NCBI RefSeq assembly: GCF_014672835.1
Contig: NZ_CP060244.1
Span: 1,839,001-1,903,000 of the forward strand
Source of the DNA: Entomobacter blattae
Lineage (GTDB): Bacteria; Pseudomonadota; Alphaproteobacteria; Acetobacterales; Acetobacteraceae
DNA length: 64,000 bases
Direction of reading: 5' to 3'
Positions 1-9,038 of this stretch are shown here, in pieces. Both the position numbers and the translations under genes were made by a program. Under the pieces are notes generated by a model that saw only the letters and a program-made list of their open reading frames with translations, did no database searches and was not told where the DNA came from. How positions within the stretch are numbered: the stretch's first letter is position 1; each line of letters opens with the position of its first letter.

Positions 1-329
1 GCCACGACATGGAACTCGTCTCTGTAGGGGACTTTGTTCTTTCAGGTGGGGAAGGGGCTGCACTGGTGATGATGGATGCTTGCATACGGTTATTATCGGG
101 CGTTATGGGGGGAGAAGAAAGTGCCGATGAGGAAAGTTTTTCAGAGGGTTTACTGGAATACCCTCAATATACACGTCCTGCAGAGTGGAAAGGGATGAGC
201 GTTCCAGATATTTTGGTTTCAGGCAATCATAGGGCCATAAGGGCATGGCGGCGGCAGGAGGCAGAAAAAATTACACAGTTAAAGCGCCCAGATTTGTGGC
301 AGGCGTATATTTCAAGGTCAGTAAAATAA
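1..329 (+). CDS. trmD: tRNA (guanine-N1)-methyltransferase TrmD, C-terminal part (5' truncated by window)
   Basis: The reading frame is already open at base 3 and the first visible residues are [19 protein letters not shown], the conserved segment of the TrmD trefoil-knot SAM-binding site. TrmD methylates N1 of G37 in tRNAs reading codons that start with C and prevents frameshifting. About 108 residues are visible of a family length near 240; the rest lies upstream. The C-terminal helix with [14 protein letters not shown] is also typical. The next gene is rplS, the usual rpsP-rimM-trmD-rplS order, so this is likely the same operon. Identification is firm; only the length is unknown. Confidence 0.95.
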   Translation, partial: HDMELVSVGDFVLSGGEGAALVMMDACIRLLSGVMGGEESADEESFSEGLLEYPQYTRPAEWKGMSVPDILVSGNHRAIRAWRRQEAEKITQLKRPDLWQAYISRSVK

Positions 330-391
330 AAAATCTTGCTCAAATGCAAACTTTTGCGTAAAGCAGTCACTATAGATCAAGGATGAAGATA

Positions 392-781
392 ATGAACATA
401 ATTCAACAATTTGAAGCTCGCGAAGTAGAGCGTTTAGCAGCGGTACGGGCTGTCCCTAATTTTGATGCTGGTGATACCGTACGGGTGGCTGTAAAAGTTA
501 TTGAAGGAGATAGGCAGCGTATCCAGAATTACGAAGGGGTTGTTATTGCTCGTTCTAATAAGGGGCTCAACAGCAATTTTACTGTTCGTAAAATTTCTAA
601 TGGTGAAGGCGTAGAAAGGGTATTTCCTTTATATTCTCCAACTGTTGCAGAAATTACAGTGGTGCGTCGTGGGGCGGTTAGACGTGCAAAACTCTATTAT
701 TTGCGTGGCCGTCAGGGTAAATCGGCTCGTATTGCTGAGCGGCCACGTGAAGTGGAATCTGCTGCTTCTTCAGCAAGCTAG
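392..781 (+). CDS. rplS: 50S ribosomal protein L19
   Basis: L19 sits at the interface of the 30S and 50S subunits. The protein begins [15 protein letters not shown] and contains [20 protein letters not shown] and the [22 protein letters not shown] block of the family. An in-frame ATG at 383 would add three residues, but the Shine-Dalgarno AAGGA at 379-383 overlaps it and lies about eight bases before the ATG at 392, so 392 is preferred. That gives 129 residues; the Ala/Ser-rich tail (ESAASSAS) is a little longer than the minimal L19. It follows trmD by about 60 bases and ends before a two-way terminator. Confidence 0.96.
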   Translation: MNIIQQFEAREVERLAAVRAVPNFDAGDTVRVAVKVIEGDRQRIQNYEGVVIARSNKGLNSNFTVRKISNGEGVERVFPLYSPTVAEITVVRRGAVRRAKLYYLRGRQGKSARIAERPREVESAASSAS

Positions 782-880
782 AAATGCTTTAAGGGTTAAT
801 AAGAGAGGGCTTCAATCTTATGGAGCTTTCTCTAAGATTTTGCCTTTAATTTATAAAAAATGGTACTATGATGCCCATAA

Positions 881-911
881 AAAAACTGGTTATAATTTAT
901 AACCAGTTTTT
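881..911. terminator. Bidirectional intrinsic terminator between rplS and rpsU
   Basis: An almost perfect inverted repeat, AAAAACTGGTTAT with its complement ending CCAGTTTTT, leaves a loop of a few bases and runs of A and T at the two ends. It lies between two convergent genes, so it can terminate both transcripts. Confidence 0.85.
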
Positions 912-938
912 GCTTATTATTATTGCAGGTTAGTGAGA

Positions 939-1142
939 CTAAAAACCTTCACGCTCTAGCCTTTTACGCTCCATTTTACGGGCGCGCCTTACAGCTTCTG
1001 CAGCTTCGCGTGCTTTTTTTTCTGATGGCTTTTCGTAATGGCGGCGAAGTTTCATTTCACGAAAAATGCCTTCTCTTTGAAGTTTCTTTTTTAAGGCTTT
1101 TAAAGCCTGATCTACATTATTATCTCTAACCAGAACCTGCAT
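939..1142 (-). CDS. rpsU: 30S ribosomal protein S21
   Basis: S21 is a small basic protein of the 30S platform needed for mRNA binding. The sequence [17 protein letters not shown] followed by a Lys/Arg-rich helix ([10 protein letters not shown]-type block, [20 protein letters not shown]) is the alphaproteobacterial form. A longer frame starts with TTG at 1163, but that extension contains the Shine-Dalgarno AGGGAGA (1154-1160), about eleven bases before the ATG at 1142. The family also begins at MQVLVRDN, so the start is set at 1142, giving 67 residues. It is convergent with rplS and shares the terminator at 881-911. Confidence 0.95.
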   Translation of the reverse strand: MQVLVRDNNVDQALKALKKKLQREGIFREMKLRRHYEKPSEKKAREAAEAVRRARKMERKRLEREGF

Positions 1143-1349
1143 TTCGGCGATCGTCTCCCTCAAATTTCAATGGATGGACTATAGCTAATGGAATATATTT
1201 AACTGGGATTAATACTATGCAAACTTCATAAGAGCAATCATTATATTGATAATATGGGTATTTTGAATAAAAAACTTTTACAATAGTGAGAAATATGAAA
1301 TATTTTTCTTTAGCGTGATTTTGAGCGTGGTTTTGAAAGTAACAGAAGG

Positions 1350-1835
1350 ATGAGTAGCGCAGAAAGAGAGCTTCTTTATCTCAAAGAGGAACAGCTCAGA
1401 AAAGCCCAGACGGTTATTTTTTTTGTAGGAAGAGACTTGTGGCAACTGGGGAGAGCGGTTCTAGAAGAGCATAACCTTGGGCAGGCTCACTACAGGGCCC
1501 TACAAATGCTTGCTCATTACCCTGGTCTTACAGTGGGTGGCCTTTTGGAGTTATTGAACATCACCAAACAAAGTCTGGGGCGAGTTATGAAGGATCTTCT
1601 TGAAAAGGGTTTTATTCAAATTCACCCTTCTTGTGAAGACAAAAGGAAAAAACATCTCTTTCTCACTGACTCGGGGCAGAAGATTGAGGAAGATGTTTTT
1701 AATGCTTTAAAGGCCCGTTTGTATTTGGCTTTTAAAGAGGCAGGTAGCGAAGCGATAGAAGGTTTTAGAAAAGTGATGTTTTGTCTAATGAATCATGACA
1801 CGCGTTATTTTTTAGAGAGTTTTAAAAAAGATTAG
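1350..1835 (+). CDS. MarR-family winged-helix regulator (PetP-like position)
   Basis: 161 residues. The winged helix-turn-helix covers about residues 45-110: LTVGGLLELLNITKQSLGRV is the recognition helix region and DKRKKHLFLT the wing. It stands 18 bases before an OmpR-type response regulator. In Rhodobacter capsulatus a MarR-type gene (petP) is paired with a response regulator gene (petR) in this way; I infer an equivalent pair here, but not that the targets are the same. The purine run AGAAGG abuts the start codon, which is too close for a good ribosome binding site. No upstream alternative start exists in frame. Ligand and operator are unknown. Confidence 0.85.
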   Translation: MSSAERELLYLKEEQLRKAQTVIFFVGRDLWQLGRAVLEEHNLGQAHYRALQMLAHYPGLTVGGLLELLNITKQSLGRVMKDLLEKGFIQIHPSCEDKRKKHLFLTDSGQKIEEDVFNALKARLYLAFKEAGSEAIEGFRKVMFCLMNHDTRYFLESFKKD

Positions 1836-1853
1836 CTAATAGAGAAGGGCTGT

Positions 1854-2564
1854 ATGAGTGTTGAAATAAAAACCGGTGCCCATATTCTGGTCGTCGATGA
1901 CGATTTACGGTTGTTGCGTCTTTTGCAGCGCTATCTAACAGAACAGGGGTTTCGGGTGAGTATTGCCTCTTCCGCAAAGGAGGCCAGAACCATTCTTCTT
2001 GCAGTTTACCCTGATGCCTTGGTGGTCGATGTAACGATGCCGGGTGAAAATGGCCTAGAATTTACAGAATCTCTCAGAAAGGAAGGATTTCATTTTCCGA
2101 TTTTGCTGCTGACAGCCAGAGGAGAACCCCAAGATAGAATTGCGGGTCTAGAAGCAGGCGCAGACGATTATCTGGGAAAGCCGTTTGAGCCTAAAGAGCT
2201 GATGTTACGGTTAAAACTGCATATTAAACGGGTCTCAACCCCTAGTCCAAATGAACCATCAGGCCCTGTTAAGCTGGGTACTCTTGAATATGACCCACAA
2301 CGGAGTTTACTGAAAGATAAAAATAATAACTTTATTCATTTAACAAGTGGTGAGGCTGCTTTACTTTCACTTCTAACCTGGCATGCCAACGAGGTCCTTT
2401 CAAGAGAAAGCATTGCTCGGGCTCTTTCCTTGGATGACATTGGGGAGCGGGCGGTTGATGTGCAAATAACACGGCTTCGTAGGCGCCTGGAAAAAGACCC
2501 CAGAGAGCCTCAGTTTCTCCAAACAGTGAGAGGAAAAGGATATGTTCTTAAACCAGGTGGATAG
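1854..2564 (+). CDS. OmpR/PhoB-family two-component response regulator
   Basis: 236 residues. The receiver domain (about 10-125) has the acidic pair in VVDDD near residues 15-16, phosphoacceptor Asp59 in VVDVTMPGENG, Thr87 in LLTARG and Lys109 in YLGKPFEP. The C-terminal winged helix (about 140-235) ends with VDVQITRLRRRLEKDP and TVRGKGYVL, the OmpR DNA-binding signature. It lies between the MarR gene and the sensor kinase at 2605, which is almost surely its partner. The signal and regulon cannot be read from the sequence; PetR of R. capsulatus is the closest arrangement I know. Confidence 0.93.
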   Translation: MSVEIKTGAHILVVDDDLRLLRLLQRYLTEQGFRVSIASSAKEARTILLAVYPDALVVDVTMPGENGLEFTESLRKEGFHFPILLLTARGEPQDRIAGLEAGADDYLGKPFEPKELMLRLKLHIKRVSTPSPNEPSGPVKLGTLEYDPQRSLLKDKNNNFIHLTSGEAALLSLLTWHANEVLSRESIARALSLDDIGERAVDVQITRLRRRLEKDPREPQFLQTVRGKGYVLKPGG

Positions 2565-2604
2565 AAATAAGATGAACAGATCATAATAGGACGAGTAGAT
2601 TGGT

Positions 2605-3990
2605 ATGGTTCCCTATTTTCATCGTATTTTAAATAAGAATTGGGATCAGTCCCTAGAACGGTTCATTCGTCGTATTCTTCCTCGTTCCTTTCTTGGTCGT
2701 TCATTACTGATTATTTTAATCCCCCTTGTGGTCATCCAACTTATTTCTCTCTCTCTCTATTATGGTAGCTATTACCATACAGTTTCGCGTAGGCTGACTG
2801 ATGGTATAGCCGGCGAAATTAGGGTTGTGGTTGAGAATTACCACCATATTGGGGCCACTGCCACTCATCCTGTAAATCCTGCTTTGCAGAGCTCAATAGA
2901 GCAAGTATGGCTTATGCAGGTAAAATTTTATCCCCATCGCCGATTGGAAACACGATCTGCTCGGTATGTTTTGGGCCCTATTGATGAGGACTTAGATAAA
3001 GCACTCAAAACCTTTCTCTCTTATCCTTTTCACACCGATTGGAACACAGATCCTGAAAATATCACTGTCTGGGTACAGCTGCCTACAGGGCTTCTGAGCA
3101 TTACATTTCCTCGTAAGAGGCTCGATATTGGCTCTGTCTGGATGTTTGTTTTTTGGCAGAGTATTGGGTTTATTATTTTGTTTTTTTTGGCTGTTATTTT
3201 TACGCGCAATCAGGTGAGGGCTATTCGTAGACTAGCCAAGGCTGCCGAAAATTTTGGGCTCGGGCGCGATTATGGGCCCGTTAGACCCCAAGGAGCAAAG
3301 GAAGTCAGAAGGCTTGCGGTGGCTTTTAACAGGATGAGAGAGCGTATTCTTAACTTTGTTACGCAAAGAACGGCTGTTTTGGCAGGAGTTTCCCATGATT
3401 TGCGCACGCCTTTAACACGTATGAGGTTAAGTCTTGCCATCATCCCCCAAAAAGGGAGCATTGATGCGAAGACTCTTCAGGAAGAAATTTCCGACATGGT
3501 GACAGATATAGAAGAAATGGAAAGGATGATTGAGGGTTACTTAACCTTTGCACGCGGAGAGGGGCTGGAACTACCGAAAGAGATTGATATGAAAAAACTT
3601 CTAGAAGAGGTTGTTTTATCAGCTCGGAGGAGCGGGGCAAAAATACTACGCTCAACAGTCTCAGAGGTAAAACCCATTATTGTTAGAAAAGAAGCTATCA
3701 GAAGGGTATTAAATAACGTTATCACTAACGCTTACCGCCATGGAGGGGAAATTGTTATCGAGCTGAAATCATCGGCCAAAGGGGTTGTTATATTGTGTGA
3801 TGATAATGGCCCTGGGATACCACCAGATCAAAGAGAATCAGCTTTTGGGGCGTTTGAAAGCGGGAAAAATGGTGGCACTGGGCTTGGGTTAACAATATCA
3901 AGAGATATTATTAGAGCCCACGGTGGAGAAATTACCTTGGGTACCAGCACCATGGGAGGGCTTAGGGTTTATTTATTTTTGCCTTATTAG
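2605..3990 (+). CDS. EnvZ-type membrane sensor histidine kinase
   Basis: 461 residues. A transmembrane helix lies at about 34-56 and a second at about 179-200, enclosing a periplasmic sensor of about 120 residues; HAMP follows (200-255). The dimerisation and phosphotransfer helix has GVSHDLRTPLTRMRLSL with His264. The ATPase part has the N box (RVLNNVITNAYRHG, Asn371/375), the G1 box DDNGPGIP and the G2 box GGTGLGLTISRDI. The order and the TRMRLSL continuation are those of EnvZ. It starts 40 bases after the response regulator and should phosphorylate it. The stimulus is unknown. Confidence 0.93.
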   Translation: MVPYFHRILNKNWDQSLERFIRRILPRSFLGRSLLIILIPLVVIQLISLSLYYGSYYHTVSRRLTDGIAGEIRVVVENYHHIGATATHPVNPALQSSIEQVWLMQVKFYPHRRLETRSARYVLGPIDEDLDKALKTFLSYPFHTDWNTDPENITVWVQLPTGLLSITFPRKRLDIGSVWMFVFWQSIGFIILFFLAVIFTRNQVRAIRRLAKAAENFGLGRDYGPVRPQGAKEVRRLAVAFNRMRERILNFVTQRTAVLAGVSHDLRTPLTRMRLSLAIIPQKGSIDAKTLQEEISDMVTDIEEMERMIEGYLTFARGEGLELPKEIDMKKLLEEVVLSARRSGAKILRSTVSEVKPIIVRKEAIRRVLNNVITNAYRHGGEIVIELKSSAKGVVILCDDNGPGIPPDQRESAFGAFESGKNGGTGLGLTISRDIIRAHGGEITLGTSTMGGLRVYLFLPY

Positions 3991-4111
3991 ATTTTGGTCT
4001 TCATATTTTAGTCGCCCATTTCATACAAGTCGACAAAATTCATTAAAGACTGGACCATTAAAGGAAACTGCTATTTTGCATTAACAGAGACTTAAGAAAG
4101 GGTGATAAAAC

Positions 4112-4684
4112 TTAGAAGTTATTTCCAACCGTATTACCACTATTACCGACAGGATTACTGGTGTGAGAGAATGGGCCATTTCCGCTGGCTCCAGGCCCAA
4201 AGGTGCTCCCAATGGCACTCAAGGGTGTATATTCACCAATATTCCCTAAGAGCTGCTCAAGAAAACTAATTTGTGTGCCTGGGGTTGGAGTTTCTTCTGA
4301 AACCATGCCAACATCATAGGCATCTGCTAGGGTAAGGGTTTTAACATTTTGTAGGGTTCCTGTTTGATCGAAATGAAGAACCACAACATCCTGGCTAACA
4401 GCTGCAGGAAAACTCATAGGAACAAGCACTGTTCTTTGGGAAATATACAGCCATGTGTTTTCATCAAAGGTTGCTTTCGCTGTAGGAGAGCCCATAATCT
4501 GGCTGGCATCGGCACGCGTGCTGGTCCCAGGCTTTAATTGGTCATAGTCAAGCTTTTCGACCAGAGAGCCATGAGGAATGGGGGTGGTGCATGCTGCAAG
4601 AGCCAAGAGTGTTCCAACAGCTGTAAAAAATTTCATTGTGTTATGTATCATTCTGCCGCTAGACTTCTGTTTAAAATGCTTCAT
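4112..4684 (-). CDS. BamE/SmpA-OmlA-like outer-membrane lipoprotein
   Basis: 190 residues from the first Met. A signal peptide with a lipobox (MKFFTAVGTLLALAAC) starts at the third Met, so the true start may be at 4636, giving about 174 residues; none of the three starts has a clear ribosome binding site. The domain after Cys32 has LDYDQLKPGTSTRADASQIM and GSPT, the pattern of the SmpA/OmlA fold found in BamE, which stabilises the outer-membrane protein assembly machine. The C-terminal 35 residues are rich in Gly, Ser and Asn and look disordered. It is divergent from the YceD gene and convergent with the kinase. Confidence 0.75.
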   Translation of the reverse strand: MKHFKQKSSGRMIHNTMKFFTAVGTLLALAACTTPIPHGSLVEKLDYDQLKPGTSTRADASQIMGSPTAKATFDENTWLYISQRTVLVPMSFPAAVSQDVVVLHFDQTGTLQNVKTLTLADAYDVGMVSEETPTPGTQISFLEQLLGNIGEYTPLSAIGSTFGPGASGNGPFSHTSNPVGNSGNTVGNNF

Positions 4685-4848
4685 TTAAAGCCAAAACAGT
4701 TTTTATCAGGATAACCCACGTAACTATTTTAAGACTTAGGCGTTACAATAATCGGTGCCTGATAAAAAGAGTGGTGTCAATTCCATAGTGTAAGATTTAT
4801 CTATTTTTCTGTCACTGTGGTTTTCTTATCGTAGTGGAGAGAAGTGAT

Positions 4849-5445
4849 ATGCCGGTTTACCCAGAATTATTACGCACTATTTCAGTAAGAAATATTGGGA
4901 AAACCCCGTATAAAATTACTGTAGAGGCCCATGAGAGAGAATGTCGGCAAATTGCTGAACGTTTGCATATTCCTTTTATCGAGAGCTTGAAGTGTGATTA
5001 CACGATGAGTTACGAGAAAGATGGAAGAATTAGGGCTGATGGCAAACTTGTTGCGCGTCTTCAGCAGCAATGTGTGGTAAGTTTAGAGCTTTTTTCTTCT
5101 GTTATTGAAGATCATTTTACCATATTTTTTGTTCTAAAATCAGATATTTATAATGAAAACCTTATTGATCCTGATATGGATGATGAAATTATTTATGATG
5201 GGGATCATATCAATATTGGGGATGCAACAGTAGAACAGCTAGCTTTGGTTTTAGACCTTTACCCCCATAAGCCTGATCTCCTTGATAAGGAGTTTGTTTT
5301 TGCAGAATCGGAGTCTGATTCCACCCCGTCTTTTCGTACCAGCCCTTTTGCAGCATTGGCCACGTTAAAAGATAGTCTGATCTCTGAAAGATCCCATGCT
5401 CAGCCGTTAAAAGGCAGCCCGCGTGCTCCTGTTTCCAAGAAGTAA
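4849..5445 (+). CDS. YceD/DUF177 family protein
   Basis: YceD proteins are encoded next to rpmF and plsX across bacteria and are linked to 23S rRNA metabolism in some species; the exact activity is not settled. Visible family blocks are QQQCVVSLELFSSVIEDHF and, later, VEQLALVLDLYPHKP. An upstream GTG at 4834 is open in frame, but GGAG at 4836-4839 lies ten bases before the ATG at 4849, so the ATG is chosen (198 residues). The C-terminal 40 residues (Ser, Pro and Ala rich) look unstructured. It is followed about 210 bases later by rpmF. Confidence 0.82.
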   Translation: MPVYPELLRTISVRNIGKTPYKITVEAHERECRQIAERLHIPFIESLKCDYTMSYEKDGRIRADGKLVARLQQQCVVSLELFSSVIEDHFTIFFVLKSDIYNENLIDPDMDDEIIYDGDHINIGDATVEQLALVLDLYPHKPDLLDKEFVFAESESDSTPSFRTSPFAALATLKDSLISERSHAQPLKGSPRAPVSKK

Positions 5446-5601
5446 AACTTGGATTTTAGATGAAGAGAGAACGTTTTATTCACCTATATTCAAAGAAAAC
5501 GCGATCTTTGGCTTGAAAAATGAGAATGAGTCTGTTACAGCCGTCATCGGTTACTGTTTTATATAACATTATATTTTATTGTTATTTGAAGCGGTAATTA
5601 T

Positions 5602-5609
5602 GATATAAG
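5602..5609 (+). promoter_or_regulatory. Possible extended -10 promoter before rpmF
   Basis: TGATATAAG matches an extended -10 element (TG-n-TATAAT, one mismatch). No convincing -35 is seen at standard spacing. It lies 48 bases before the L32 start, in a 210-base gap after the YceD gene, and could drive rpmF-plsX-fabH-ihfA-merR. Weak evidence. Confidence 0.3.
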
Positions 5610-5656
5610 ATTACGTTCTGTTTTAATATTCATTTTAATTGGAGGGGCTCTGGCCC

Positions 5657-5869
5657 ATGGCTGTTCCAAAGAAGAAAACATCTCCATCCCGGCGTGGTAT
5701 GCGTCGCAGTCACGAAGCGCTATCTGCTGCGGCATATCAAGAATGCCCCAATTGTGGTGAGTTGATGCGCCCCCATAATGTTTGCTCTCATTGTGGCTAT
5801 TATCATGGCCGCGAAGTTGTGGCCTCAGGCAATCAGAGGAAAGCTTTGAAGCATACTGTTCGTGCATGA
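5657..5869 (+). CDS. rpmF: 50S ribosomal protein L32
   Basis: The protein starts [19 protein letters not shown], the L32 signature, and has a zinc-ribbon pattern with CPNCG and [12 protein letters not shown] (four Cys retained, so the zinc-binding form). A TTG at 5639 would add six residues, but that codon overlaps the Shine-Dalgarno GGAGG at 5641-5645, which serves the ATG at 5657. Length is 70 residues. Its place between YceD and plsX is the classic arrangement linking ribosome and phospholipid synthesis. Confidence 0.95.
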   Translation: MAVPKKKTSPSRRGMRRSHEALSAAAYQECPNCGELMRPHNVCSHCGYYHGREVVASGNQRKALKHTVRA

Positions 5870-5980
5870 TATCTGACTGGTCGAGAGTATAAGAAGATAG
5901 GCCTTTTTCTAGAGTGCAATCGAAAGAAGGTTATATCATTCATTGTATAGCTTGGCTTTTAGGAAGTGGTCGGGGGTCGC

Positions 5981-7078
5981 ATGCAGCAGGTAATGGTCTC
6001 TCCTTCTGAAGAGATGGCATCTTATACCCTTGCCATAGATGGTATGGGAGGGGATGGCGCTCCAGATATTGTTTTGCAGGGTATTGATATTGCTGCTGAG
6101 CGTCATCCATTAGCGAAAATACTCCTTTTGGGTGATGAAGCGGTACTGGGGGATCTTCTTCTGCAGTACCCGCGGGCAGCGCGCATCACTACTATAAGGC
6201 ACGCCTCATCAGTTATCAGTATGGACATGAAACCTACCGCAGCATTGCGGGTTAAGGATTCGTCCATGCGTATGGCGATGCAGGCTGTAACAACTGGTGA
6301 GGCCCAAGGTGTTGTCTCTGCTGGAAATAGTGGAGCAATGCTGGCTTTGGCAAAAATTGTTATAAAAACCCTACCAGGTATCTCCAGGCCAGCCATGGCT
6401 GCTATTAGCCCTACGGCTAAGGGTGATGTTGTGATGCTGGACTTGGGGGCCAATGTTAATTGTGACTGGAGAAATCTTGTAGAGTTCGCCGTTATGGGCG
6501 ATGCTTTTGCAAAAGCAGTTTTAGGTCTTAATGCTCCTTCTATAGGGCTTCTGAATGTTGGTTCTGAAGAATTGAAGGGTGATGAACGCTTAAAGGTTGC
6601 TGCGGAGATCCTCAAGGAGAGCCCTCTTTCAAAGCAGTTTTATGGGTTTGTTGAAGGGCACGATATTACCGCAGGAACGACTGATATTGTTGTTACTGAT
6701 GGTTTTACGGGCAATGTTGCCCTTAAAACAGGTGAGGGTGCTCTAAAATTGGCTTTTACTCTTCTGCAAAAAGTATATACAGCAAATTTTCTAGCCAAAT
6801 TGGGCTATTTGCTCGTTCGACCAGGTTTGCGCCGTATGAAAGAATGGTTAGATCCACGTCGGTATAATGGTGCCGTTTTTGTTGGGCTGAATGGGGTTGT
6901 TGTAAAATCCCATGGCGGTACGGACGGAGAAGGCTTCGCTGCTGCGATTGATGTGGCTATTGACATGGTAACACAACAATTTAACAAAAAAATCAGTGAG
7001 GGGCTTGTGGAAATTGGCTCTTTGACCTCTCGAAGGGCTCAGGCAGAGAAAGAAGTTAATCACCTGGTTTCTACTTGA
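5981..7078 (+). CDS. plsX: Phosphate acyltransferase PlsX
   Basis: PlsX converts acyl-ACP to acyl-phosphate, the acyl donor for PlsY in phospholipid synthesis, at the inner face of the membrane. The N-terminal block AIDGMGGDGAPDIVLQG and the later SAGNSGAMLALA, MLDLGANVNC and VTDGFTGNVALKTGEG blocks are all present, as is LVRPGLRRMKEWLDPRRYNG near the C-terminus. The frame is open to a GTG at 5966; ATG codons at 5981, 5993 and 6014 are also possible. I take 5981, preceded by a purine run, giving about 365 residues. It leads directly into fabH. Confidence 0.95.
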   Translation: MQQVMVSPSEEMASYTLAIDGMGGDGAPDIVLQGIDIAAERHPLAKILLLGDEAVLGDLLLQYPRAARITTIRHASSVISMDMKPTAALRVKDSSMRMAMQAVTTGEAQGVVSAGNSGAMLALAKIVIKTLPGISRPAMAAISPTAKGDVVMLDLGANVNCDWRNLVEFAVMGDAFAKAVLGLNAPSIGLLNVGSEELKGDERLKVAAEILKESPLSKQFYGFVEGHDITAGTTDIVVTDGFTGNVALKTGEGALKLAFTLLQKVYTANFLAKLGYLLVRPGLRRMKEWLDPRRYNGAVFVGLNGVVVKSHGGTDGEGFAAAIDVAIDMVTQQFNKKISEGLVEIGSLTSRRAQAEKEVNHLVST

Positions 7079-7124
7079 AGTTATTTGCCCAAAAACGAAT
7101 CAGCCATCCCGTGTCAGGAATTAA

Positions 7125-8087
7125 ATGATGCCTCAGAGGTCTCATCTAGTAGGATTTGGAAGCTACCTTCCAAAAAAAATTGTAACGAATGATGATCTTG
7201 CTCATTATGTTGATACTTCCCATGAATGGATTTACGAGCGTACGGGTATAGTTCAGCGTCATATCTCTGATGAACAAGAAACAGCTGTCTATATGGGGAC
7301 ACAAGCAGCCCTTAAAGCCCTGGAGTTTGCAGGAGAGAAGGCTGAAGAAGTCGATGCCATTTTTGTTGCTACGAGCACACCGGACCAGATTTTTCCCTCT
7401 ACTGCGGCACGAATACAGGCTGAACTTTCCATTAAGCACGGTTTTGCAATGGATATTACAGCAGCCTGTTCTGGTTTTGTCTATGCACTCGCTACGGCAA
7501 ATGCTTTTATTCTTTCCGGGCAGATCAAAAACGCTCTTGTTATCGGTACGGAAGTCTATTCTCGCCTGCTGGACTGGTCTGATAGGCGCACATGTGTGTT
7601 GTTTGGAGATGGTGCGGGCGCGGTTTTAGTGAAAGCAAAGAACAAAGAAGGTGGTATCCTTTCATCCCATCTTCACTCAGATGGAAGCATTGGGGATATA
7701 TTATATGTTGATGGTGCTTTGGGCATTAAGGATGCAAGCGGGTATATACGAATGAATGGTCGTGAGGTTTTTAGACACGCGGTAATGCGTTTATCTGAAG
7801 TGGTTGATGAAGCCCTGAAAAGTAATGGCATGACCAAGGAAAGTGTGAATTGGTTAGTGCCGCATCAGGCGAATCTTAGAATTATTAAAGCGATGGGTAA
7901 AAAACTTGGGTTGATGGATAGCCAGGTTATTGTTACGGTTGATCGGCATGCCAATACGTCTGCGGCTTCCATCCCGCTCGCTCTTGATGAGGCCATTAGA
8001 GGGGGAAGAATAAAAAAAGATGATACTATTCTTTTAGAGGCACTAGGGGGTGGGCTTACATGGGGTGCAATATTAGCAATCTATTAG
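7125..8087 (+). CDS. fabH: Beta-ketoacyl-ACP synthase III (FabH)
   Basis: FabH condenses acetyl-CoA with malonyl-ACP and starts type II fatty-acid synthesis. The catalytic triad is visible: Cys115 in ITAACSGFVYAL, His247 in VPHQANLRII and Asn277 in RHANTSAASIP. The substrate-pocket Thr-Arg-Thr-Gly region reads YERTGIVQRH and the C-terminal ALGGGLTWGA closes the thiolase fold. 320 residues, the usual length. It follows plsX by about 45 bases and precedes ihfA, the common alphaproteobacterial order. Two adjacent ATG codons (7125 and 7128) differ by one residue only. Confidence 0.96.
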   Translation: MMPQRSHLVGFGSYLPKKIVTNDDLAHYVDTSHEWIYERTGIVQRHISDEQETAVYMGTQAALKALEFAGEKAEEVDAIFVATSTPDQIFPSTAARIQAELSIKHGFAMDITAACSGFVYALATANAFILSGQIKNALVIGTEVYSRLLDWSDRRTCVLFGDGAGAVLVKAKNKEGGILSSHLHSDGSIGDILYVDGALGIKDASGYIRMNGREVFRHAVMRLSEVVDEALKSNGMTKESVNWLVPHQANLRIIKAMGKKLGLMDSQVIVTVDRHANTSAASIPLALDEAIRGGRIKKDDTILLEALGGGLTWGAILAIY

Positions 8088-8110
8088 AGTGGGTTTAAGG
8101 GAATTATCTT

Positions 8111-8449
8111 TTGGTTGAGCGCACGATAATGATACAAAAAAAGACAGAGACGCTAACACGGATCAAATTGGTAGAACGTATTCATAGCCAGGTTGGGTTA
8201 TCGCAGCACGATTCCATGATTTTTCTTGAACGTATCTTAGAGCTCATTGCCCAGGCGCTTGAAGCGAATGAGAGTGTAAAGATAAGTGGCTTTGGGACTT
8301 TTCTTGTAAGAAAAAAAAAGGAACGTATTGGCCGAAACCCGAAAACAAAAGAAGAGGTACCCATTCGGGCCCATACCGTTCTTATATTTCGGCCAAGCCA
8401 GGTTTTAAAAGCAAGAATCAATCATAAGGCAGAAGGTGATAGGCTTTAA
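8111..8449 (+). CDS. ihfA: Integration host factor subunit alpha
   Basis: A DNA-bending protein of the HU/IHF family. VKISGFGTFLVR, the beta-arm ERIGRNPKTKEEVPI and FRPSQVLKARIN identify the IHF alpha type; the setting after fabH and before a MerR gene is typical. The best ribosome binding site (AAGGGA at 8097-8102) is eight bases before a TTG at 8111, while the ATG at 8129 has none, so a TTG start is chosen (112 residues). If 8129 is used, six residues are lost. A second family member, HU, is at 45368. Confidence 0.92.
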   Translation: MVERTIMIQKKTETLTRIKLVERIHSQVGLSQHDSMIFLERILELIAQALEANESVKISGFGTFLVRKKKERIGRNPKTKEEVPIRAHTVLIFRPSQVLKARINHKAEGDRL

Positions 8450-8508
8450 GCTATTCAGTAAAACCTTTCATATTATTTGGTACAGTAAAAGATTAATGGG
8501 GAGAGACC

Positions 8509-8988
8509 ATGCAAAAATCGTTTGATGCTTTCAGAACTATCAGCGAAGTAGCAGATGATTTGCAGATTCCTCAGCATGTGTTGCGATTCTGGGAAACCCG
8601 ATTTGAGGAAGTTAAGCCTGTTAAAAAAAATGGGGGGCGACGATATTATCGACCAGAAGATGTAACCCTTATCAGGCGTATTGCTGATCTACTTTATATT
8701 CAGGGATATACCATAAAAGGGGTACAAAAGCTATTTGCAGAAGAAAAAGAGAAAGTTATGGGAACACAAAAGAAGCAGGAAGCGAATGTATCCTCTTTAA
8801 ATGAGAATACATCACCTAAAAATAAAAGTGATAAAGAGGCAGAGTCTCTAAAATTAGATTTATTGGATTTTCAAAAAGATACTCTTCTGGATCAAAAGAG
8901 CACAAAGGAATTGCTTCTTTGCGAAACCCTTAGAAAAGTGCTTGATGAATTGGAGATTTTAAAAAAACAGTTAAATTTTAGCCATTAA
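8509..8988 (+). CDS. MerR-family transcriptional regulator
   Basis: 159 residues. The N-terminal MerR helix-turn-helix covers about residues 8-75: [20 protein letters not shown], then [17 protein letters not shown] and the linker [11 protein letters not shown]. The rest is a charged, coiled-coil-like tail with no metal-binding cysteines. This uncharacterised MerR protein is found right after ihfA in many alphaproteobacteria, so it is likely part of the plsX-fabH-ihfA transcript. Target genes are unknown. Confidence 0.88.
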   Translation: MQKSFDAFRTISEVADDLQIPQHVLRFWETRFEEVKPVKKNGGRRYYRPEDVTLIRRIADLLYIQGYTIKGVQKLFAEEKEKVMGTQKKQEANVSSLNENTSPKNKSDKEAESLKLDLLDFQKDTLLDQKSTKELLLCETLRKVLDELEILKKQLNFSH

Positions 8989-8992
8989 CCCC

Positions 8993-9021
8993 TTGTCGAA
9001 ACAGTTTGGCACTGCTAAGAG
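8993..9021 (+). promoter_or_regulatory. Weak candidate promoter for tRNA-Pro
   Basis: TTGTCG at 8993-8998 and TAAGAG at 9016-9021 are 17 bases apart, just after the MerR stop and 17 bases before the tRNA. The -10 match is poor. Confidence 0.3.
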
Positions 9022-9038
9022 CATAGGGGAGTTAAGAA

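Noticed and set aside
645-902. Plus-strand frame overlapping the end of rplS
   Set aside because: It overlaps rplS out of frame and runs into the terminator hairpin, with no supporting features.
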